DNA of 8,561 bases from JAUVIB01 sp964424545 (GTDB lineage: Bacteria > Calditrichota > Calditrichia > Calditrichales > Calditrichaceae). This document shows, piece after piece, positions 4,377 to 8,561 of the stretch. The position numbers were made by a program, and so were the translations under genes. The notes below the pieces were generated by a model that made no database searches, was not told the origin of the DNA, and was given only the letters and a program-made list of their open reading frames with translations. The first letter of the stretch is position 1, and the number at the start of each line of letters is the position of its first letter. The DNA lies in NCBI GenBank assembly GCA_964424545.1, contig CAYRJN010000167.1:1-8561 (forward strand). The letters run 5' to 3'.

Positions 4377-7306
4377 TACGACGTATATTTTATATGATGT
4401 TAGTAACGTTTTTTGCAAATACATATTTATTTGCAGTAACGGAAAATAATTTACTAAGAAATACTACTTTTGATGATGGTCTTAATGCCTGGGATTTACA
4501 TGTTGAAGGGGATGGTGTTGCGAGTTATAATATTGATGGATCAGGAGTAATTAGCGGTAATAACAGTATGCATGTTGTTGTAACGAACGCTCAAGGTGGT
4601 TATCCTAGCGGTAGAATTCAGTTGATTCAGCATTATATCATTGGTGGAATCGAACAGGGAGAGACATATCATTTAACATTTAAAGTAAAATCAACTAAGG
4701 ATATTTCCAAATGTTTTTGGACTATATATGATGAGCCAGATATAAATGCCGGTTATTATAAATGGGATTGGATTACGTTAGAAGCAGGTAATGTTGTATC
4801 TTACAGCTATAATTTTACAGCAACAGCAACGGATCCTGATGTTTATTTTGCTTTTGATTTTGCTGCGCTTGAAGAAGATGATGTTGAAGTGTGGATTGAT
4901 GATGTTGATTTGGAAAAAATTGGATCGGAATTACTTACAAATAATAAATTCAATGATGGCGATGATTCATGGTCTTTACATGTTGAAGGTGAAGGCGTTG
5001 CCAGTTATAATGTTGACGGGACAGGGGTTATTAGCGGCAATAATAGTATGCATGTTGTTGTAACGAACGCTCACAATAGTTATCCAAGCGGTCGCATTCA
5101 ATTAACTCAACATTCGTTAATAAGCGGATTAGAAAGTGGAGAAACCTATAATTTAAGCTTTAAAATCAAATCAAATAAAGATATCGATCAATGTTTTTGG
5201 ACCATGTATGAGGAGCCCGAATATAACGGAAATTATTATAATTGGGCTTACATAACGCTTAAAAAGGACGAAATTGTATCTTATAATTATACTTTTACGG
5301 CAACGGTTAGCGATCCTGCCTATTTCGCTTTTGATTTTGCCGCATTGGAAGAGGATAATGTGGAATTATGGATAGATGATGTCTATTTAACAAAAGTTGA
5401 TAATGCTGTTGAAGAAGAAAATGGAAAGGAATTGCTATATAATAATAGTTATGATGATGGTAAAAATGCTTGGGACTTGCATGTTGAAGGCGAAGGCATT
5501 GCCTCTTACGATATCGATGTATCCGGTGTAATTGATAATGGAAATAGTATGCATGTAGTGGTAACGAACGCTCATAATACATATCCTAGTGGTAGGATAC
5601 AATTAATCCAACATTATATTACCGATGGTATAGAAAATGGTGCAAGTTATAATTTAACCTTTCAAATTAAATCAAATAAAAATATTTCTCGGTGTTTTTG
5701 GACCATATATGGTGAGCCTGACATAAGTGCCGGTTATTATAATTATGATTGGATTACGTTAGAAGCAGGTAATGTTGTATCTTACAGCTATAATTTTGAA
5801 GCAGATATTACTGTTCCTGATGTATATTTTGCTTTTGATTTTGCTGCTTTAGAGGATGATGCCGTTGAATTGTGGATTGACAATGTCCATTTGGTAAAAG
5901 AAGGTTCCGCACCAACTGCTCAGTTTCCTCCCGAAACAAGTTGGGATAGCAACACACCAAATGATATACCCATGCCAGGTTATCGGCAAACAGTTAAAGA
6001 TTCTGAATATGGGATGGATATAACGCGTATTAGCGATCCAAATACGTTCGGTGTTCCAGAGGGTAGCTCTTATCTCGTATCGAATTATCCCAAAATACGA
6101 AGCTGGAATGCTGATATGAGTTTGATTATATTGGGAAATCATTTTTTGGTTAATGCTAATGATTATACATTGGTTAAAACATTACCTTATTTAGATGAAC
6201 CACGTTGGTCCAATGTTGATCCTAATATAATTTTTTTCAAAAATGGTTCAAGCTTTGCTAAAATAGATATAAATACTGAAGTCGTAACGAATTTAGTATC
6301 CTTTCCCGATTTTAATAATGTAACCATAGGCCCATGGGAAGGAAGTCAATCAGCTGATGATAAATATGTGGTTATTACGGATGAAGATGGCGGTGCAACA
6401 AAAGCTGTACTTTATAATATTCAAACAGATCAAATAGAATCATCAATGTCATTTAGCGGCGATATTGATTGGGTATCTATTACGCCAAGCGGCAACTATA
6501 TCGTAGTAAATGACAGAGGAAACAATAATATAGACGTCTATGATTTAAATTTTAATTATCTTAGAACAATTGGGATTAGTTCACAGCATGGAGATTTTGG
6601 CGTTGATTCGGAAGGAAATGAAGTTTGGGTTCAGGTAATCCCTCTATCCATGTCTCGATTAAGCGATGGTAAATATACAAGATTATTGGATCCCAATATT
6701 GGTGGTCACATTTCAGGGCGTGGTTTTGATAATCCCGGCTGGGCATTTGTTTCTACTGACATAAATCACTGGAACGATGTTTATTATTATTCAACACAGT
6801 TATTTGAAATAAAATTGGATGGCAGTGGTATTATTAGACATTTTGGACATGCCAGAGCATCTTGCAATACGGTTTACCCTTTTGGCGGAGTAAGTCCTGA
6901 TGGTAAAAAAGCTATTTTTGGTTCTGATTGGGATTGGGATGGAAATGGCGTTAATGGACATGGTTATGCTTTTGTAACGGAATACAGCGGTAATGCCGTA
7001 AATAAACCAACCTCAAAGGATGCAAAAGAGAGCGGCAATCTTCCCATTAAATTTGTTTTAAATAATTATCCAAACCCTTTTAATCCCACTACAACAATCA
7101 ACTTTTCAGTTCTGGAAGAGAGTAAAACATCTTTGACTATTTATAATGTTCTTGGTAAAAAAATTAAGGTTATTGTTGACGAGGTAATGAGAAGCGGAAA
7201 CTACTCTGTTCGGTTTGATGGCAGTATGTTACCTTCGGGGATTTATTTCTATAGGATGGAGACAGCCGGAATGGCTAAGACAGGAAAAATGATGTTACTT
7301 AAATAG
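4373..7306 (+). CDS. Secreted beta-propeller protein with three CBM-like modules and a T9SS sorting domain
   Basis: The product is 977 residues. Residues 1-21 (MIRRIFYMMLVTFFANTYLFA) are a signal peptide. Three CBM4/9-like sandwich modules follow at ~24-182, 186-342 and 352-508. Each carries W(D/S)LHVEGxGxASY, NSMHVVVTNA, YPSGRIQL, CFWTxYxEP, FAFDFAALE and a closing WID(D/N)VxL. A probable beta-propeller occupies ~517-872 and shares YPKIxxWNADMSLI, RWSNVDP, TIGPWEG, ADDKYVVIT, HGDF (His739), GHISGRG (His779), IRHFG (His823) and SPDGKxAIF with gene 2. Residues ~893-977 are the sorting domain. The three modules resemble one another more than they resemble those of gene 2, so the array probably expanded after the paralogues separated. 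Multiple sandwiches suggest avid binding to an extended glycan. The propeller may be a lyase or hydrolase, but that is inference. The gene probably has its own transcript, given the 394-base gap upstream. Confidence 0.87.
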   Translation: MIRRIFYMMLVTFFANTYLFAVTENNLLRNTTFDDGLNAWDLHVEGDGVASYNIDGSGVISGNNSMHVVVTNAQGGYPSGRIQLIQHYIIGGIEQGETYHLTFKVKSTKDISKCFWTIYDEPDINAGYYKWDWITLEAGNVVSYSYNFTATATDPDVYFAFDFAALEEDDVEVWIDDVDLEKIGSELLTNNKFNDGDDSWSLHVEGEGVASYNVDGTGVISGNNSMHVVVTNAHNSYPSGRIQLTQHSLISGLESGETYNLSFKIKSNKDIDQCFWTMYEEPEYNGNYYNWAYITLKKDEIVSYNYTFTATVSDPAYFAFDFAALEEDNVELWIDDVYLTKVDNAVEEENGKELLYNNSYDDGKNAWDLHVEGEGIASYDIDVSGVIDNGNSMHVVVTNAHNTYPSGRIQLIQHYITDGIENGASYNLTFQIKSNKNISRCFWTIYGEPDISAGYYNYDWITLEAGNVVSYSYNFEADITVPDVYFAFDFAALEDDAVELWIDNVHLVKEGSAPTAQFPPETSWDSNTPNDIPMPGYRQTVKDSEYGMDITRISDPNTFGVPEGSSYLVSNYPKIRSWNADMSLIILGNHFLVNANDYTLVKTLPYLDEPRWSNVDPNIIFFKNGSSFAKIDINTEVVTNLVSFPDFNNVTIGPWEGSQSADDKYVVITDEDGGATKAVLYNIQTDQIESSMSFSGDIDWVSITPSGNYIVVNDRGNNNIDVYDLNFNYLRTIGISSQHGDFGVDSEGNEVWVQVIPLSMSRLSDGKYTRLLDPNIGGHISGRGFDNPGWAFVSTDINHWNDVYYYSTQLFEIKLDGSGIIRHFGHARASCNTVYPFGGVSPDGKKAIFGSDWDWDGNGVNGHGYAFVTEYSGNAVNKPTSKDAKESGNLPIKFVLNNYPNPFNPTTTINFSVLEESKTSLTIYNVLGKKIKVIVDEVMRSGNYSVRFDGSMLPSGIYFYRMETAGMAKTGKMMLLK
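4442..4918 (+). repeat. CBM-like module 1 of gene 3
   Basis: Residues 24-182, beginning NNLLRNTTFDDGLNAWDLH and ending VEVWIDDVDLEKI. Bases 4565-4593 are identical to 5045-5073 in module 2 (29 bases), and bases 4766-4816 are identical to 5747-5797 in module 3 (51 bases). Module 1 is therefore a mosaic most like different neighbours in different parts. Confidence 0.8.
4928..5398 (+). repeat. CBM-like module 2 of gene 3
   Basis: Residues 186-342, beginning ELLTNNKFNDGDDSWSLH and ending VELWIDDVYLTK. It is the most diverged of the three in its second half: NWAYITLKKDEIVSYNYTF replaces the DWITLEAGNVVSYSYNF shared by modules 1 and 3. It also lacks two residues before YFAFDFAALEED. Confidence 0.8.
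5426..5896 (+). repeat. CBM-like module 3 of gene 3
   Basis: Residues 352-508, beginning KELLYNNSYDDGKNAWDLH and ending VELWIDNVHLVKE. A short acidic linker (VDNAVEEENG) separates it from module 2, whereas modules 1 and 2 are joined by only a few residues. A Pro-rich linker then leads into the propeller. Confidence 0.8.
7049..7303 (+). other. Type IX secretion C-terminal sorting domain of gene 3
   Basis: The segment encodes KFVLNNYPNPFNPTTTINF, IYNVLGKKIKVIV, GNYSVRFDG, PSGIYFYRM and the KMMLLK end, matching the tag on the two upstream genes. A polar Lys/Glu/Ser linker precedes it. The ending GIYFYRxExAG...KMMLLK is shared with gene 2. Confidence 0.85.
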
Positions 7307-7374
7307 TAGTGTAATTTAATTTATTAAAATTAAGAAGTTATATTTTTTGTATAGCATCTTATAAATAATCCATA

Positions 7375-7455
7375 AATCAAGTGTCATTGTGGGCTTGAGG
7401 CAATTGATAATATTGTTTAATGAAAAGTACTCACTCTCGCGATGACACATTGATT
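7375..7455. repeat. Long imperfect inverted repeat with GTGTCAT/ATGACAC arms (REP- or MITE-like, possible terminator)
   Basis: The arms pair as aatcaa 7375-7380 with ttgatt 7450-7455, then, after one bulged A (7449), gtgtcat 7381-7387 with atgacac 7442-7448. A further stretch (7388-7393 with 7436-7441) pairs using some G-T wobbles. About 42 bases lie between the arms. TGTCAT...ATGACA ends are common in bacterial palindromic repeats. It lies 69 bases after gene 3, and TTTTGTT follows the right arm, so it could also end transcription of gene 3. Whether it recurs in the genome cannot be seen from here. Confidence 0.5.
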
Positions 7456-7466
7456 TTGTTAGAATG

Positions 7467-7494
7467 TTTACAGAAAAATCTAATTGTATATAGA
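7467..7494 (+). promoter_or_regulatory. Possible sigma-70-type promoter for the GH105 gene
   Basis: TTTACA at 7467-7472 and TATAGA at 7489-7494 are separated by 16 bases, about 65 bases upstream of the start codon. A perfect TATAAT also occurs at 7502-7507, but with no matching -35 box at the usual distance. AT-rich sequence produces such matches by chance, and some FCB bacteria use a different promoter consensus. Confidence 0.22.
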
Positions 7495-7546
7495 TGCATG
7501 ATATAATGCTAATAAATTGTTCGATTATTGATAATGTTTTTATTTG

Positions 7547-7551
7547 TAAGG
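7547..7551 (+). promoter_or_regulatory. Ribosome-binding site of the GH105 gene (TAAGG)
   Basis: TAAGG lies seven bases before the ATG at 7559, a partial but well-spaced Shine-Dalgarno sequence. It supports that ATG, which also begins a signal peptide. Confidence 0.55.
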
Positions 7552-7558
7552 TATAAAC

Positions 7559-8561
7559 ATGAAAATCAAATTGATTTTGTTAATTGTAATTGTTGTTATG
7601 GGGTTGGCCTACGGACAGAGCAAAGAAGAAATAATCGGCGCCGCTACAAAAATGGCCGATGAAATGATAAAGGAAAACGTACGCGCTTTCAAAGATACCA
7701 AAACAGGTAAATTATATACCGATTTGGTTTCGGTTCCGGTTAATGATATTTCGTCATTACGTCTCGTTAGCGAGTATTCGGATTGGGAATATCCAAGCGG
7801 CGTGATGAATATGGCTATGACATATTTGGGAACCGTATTAAACGAAGAAAAATATACTCAATATACAGCGGATAACTTTAAATTTATATTCAAGAATGTT
7901 CCTTACATGAAGGATAAGCCGACGGGAAGCTCTAAATGGAGCTATCCGTTGGGGCGTTATTTGACAACGGAAGAGTTAGATGATTGCGGGGCCATGGGGG
8001 CAAGTTTAATCGATGTTTATAATAAGGATAAAAACCCGCAATATTTAAAGTATATTCAAAAAGCCGCTGATCATATACTAAATAAACAAACTCGTCTATC
8101 CGATGGCACCTTATGTCGCGTAAGACCTGTCAAAATGAGCGTTTGGGCGGATGATCTGTTTATGAGCGTGCCTTTTTTGGCGCGTATGGGTAAGTTAAGC
8201 GGAGATAATAAATATTATGACGACGCCGCTAAGCAGGTTATCCAATTTGCAGATTATCTGTGGGATGATAATACCGGTTTATATTTTCATTGCTGGCAAA
8301 GCGATGACAGCACAAACGGCGTTGCACACTGGGGAAGAGCAAACGGCTGGGTTATTGTTGCCCAAATTGAATTATTAAAAAAACTGCCTAAAGACTATCC
8401 GCAGCGAAATAAACTTTTATCCATATTAAAGCGTCAAATCAACGGTATCGCCCGTTGGCAAAGCGAATCCGGTCTATGGCATCAGATATTGGATAAATCC
8501 GACTCTTATTTGGAAACGTCTTGTACGGCTATGTTTACTTACGGAATCGCCGCTGCCGTCA
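7559..8561 (+). CDS. Glycoside hydrolase family 88/105, unsaturated glycuronyl hydrolase (3' partial)
   Basis: The frame stays open to the window end, giving 334 residues of a family usually about 370-420 long, so the C-terminus is missing. Residues 1-19 are a signal peptide (MKIKLILLIVIVVMGLAYG, then Gln), so the enzyme is exported. Family landmarks in order are WEYPSGVMNMAM (76-87), LDDCGAMGASLIDVY (140-154), VWADDLFMSVPFLARMG (195-211), YFHCWQ (242-247), HWGRANGWVIVA (257-268) and GLWHQILD...YLETSCTAMFTYGIA (305-331). These match the (alpha/alpha)6-barrel GH105 enzymes such as YteR. Asp141/142 and Asp198/199 are the likely catalytic carboxylates. Family members hydrate the double bond of delta-4,5-unsaturated uronates and release them from oligosaccharides made by polysaccharide lyases. 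That fits the lyase-like neighbours. The exact substrate (rhamnogalacturonan, pectin or ulvan fragments) is not determined. A 58-base piece of this gene recurs at 4097-4154. Whether it also ends in a sorting domain is unknown. Confidence 0.9.
   Translation, partial: MKIKLILLIVIVVMGLAYGQSKEEIIGAATKMADEMIKENVRAFKDTKTGKLYTDLVSVPVNDISSLRLVSEYSDWEYPSGVMNMAMTYLGTVLNEEKYTQYTADNFKFIFKNVPYMKDKPTGSSKWSYPLGRYLTTEELDDCGAMGASLIDVYNKDKNPQYLKYIQKAADHILNKQTRLSDGTLCRVRPVKMSVWADDLFMSVPFLARMGKLSGDNKYYDDAAKQVIQFADYLWDDNTGLYFHCWQSDDSTNGVAHWGRANGWVIVAQIELLKKLPKDYPQRNKLLSILKRQINGIARWQSESGLWHQILDKSDSYLETSCTAMFTYGIAAAV

Noticed and set aside
4791..5063. Plus-strand 90-codon frame overlapping gene 3
   Set aside because: It is an out-of-frame shadow of the repeat modules with Leu/Ile/Met-rich low-complexity content.
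4442..5896. CRISPR array or short tandem repeat
   Set aside because: The repeats are about 480 bases long, keep the reading frame and encode protein modules, unlike CRISPR repeats and spacers.
5307..6142. Minus-strand frames of 91 and 97 codons inside gene 3
   Set aside because: They are His/Tyr-rich antisense readings of the repeat and propeller region, with no independent start signals or known domains.

Overview
The window looks like part of a polysaccharide-degradation locus from an AT-rich bacterium of the FCB superphylum. The evidence is three consecutive secreted proteins that end in the same ~85-residue C-terminal module (QNYPNPFNP...YNxLGxxV...GxYFYRL...KKMxLxK). This is a type A sorting domain of the type IX secretion system. 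The exact NYPNPFNPxTxIxF form is commonest in non-Bacteroidetes FCB lineages such as Ignavibacteria, Calditrichota, Marinimicrobia and KSB1. The lineage is inferred, not proven.

Layout, all genes on the + strand. (1) Positions 3-1448: a 5'-truncated right-handed parallel beta-helix protein, probably a polysaccharide lyase-like enzyme. (2) Positions 1531-3978: a secreted protein with a signal peptide, two carbohydrate-binding-like beta-sandwich modules, a beta-propeller and the sorting domain. (3) Positions 3979-4372: a 394-base gap holding a strong hairpin, a short duplicated piece of the downstream GH105 gene, and a duplicated leader carrying spare ribosome-binding sites. (4) Positions 4373-7306: a longer paralogue of gene 2 with three sandwich modules instead of two. 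(5) Positions 7307-7558: a 252-base gap with a long imperfect inverted repeat and a possible promoter. (6) Positions 7559-8561: a GH88/GH105 unsaturated glycuronyl hydrolase, cut off by the window end.

A working model, inferred from family knowledge: surface or released beta-helix and beta-propeller proteins bind and cleave a uronic-acid-containing polysaccharide (pectin, rhamnogalacturonan or ulvan type). The GH105 enzyme then removes the unsaturated uronate from the oligosaccharides. No SusC/SusD pair, transporter or regulator is visible.

The most unusual features are the paired propeller paralogues that differ in module number, the GH105 gene fragment in the gap before gene 3, and the tandem leader with three Shine-Dalgarno sequences, only the last of which serves a long gene.
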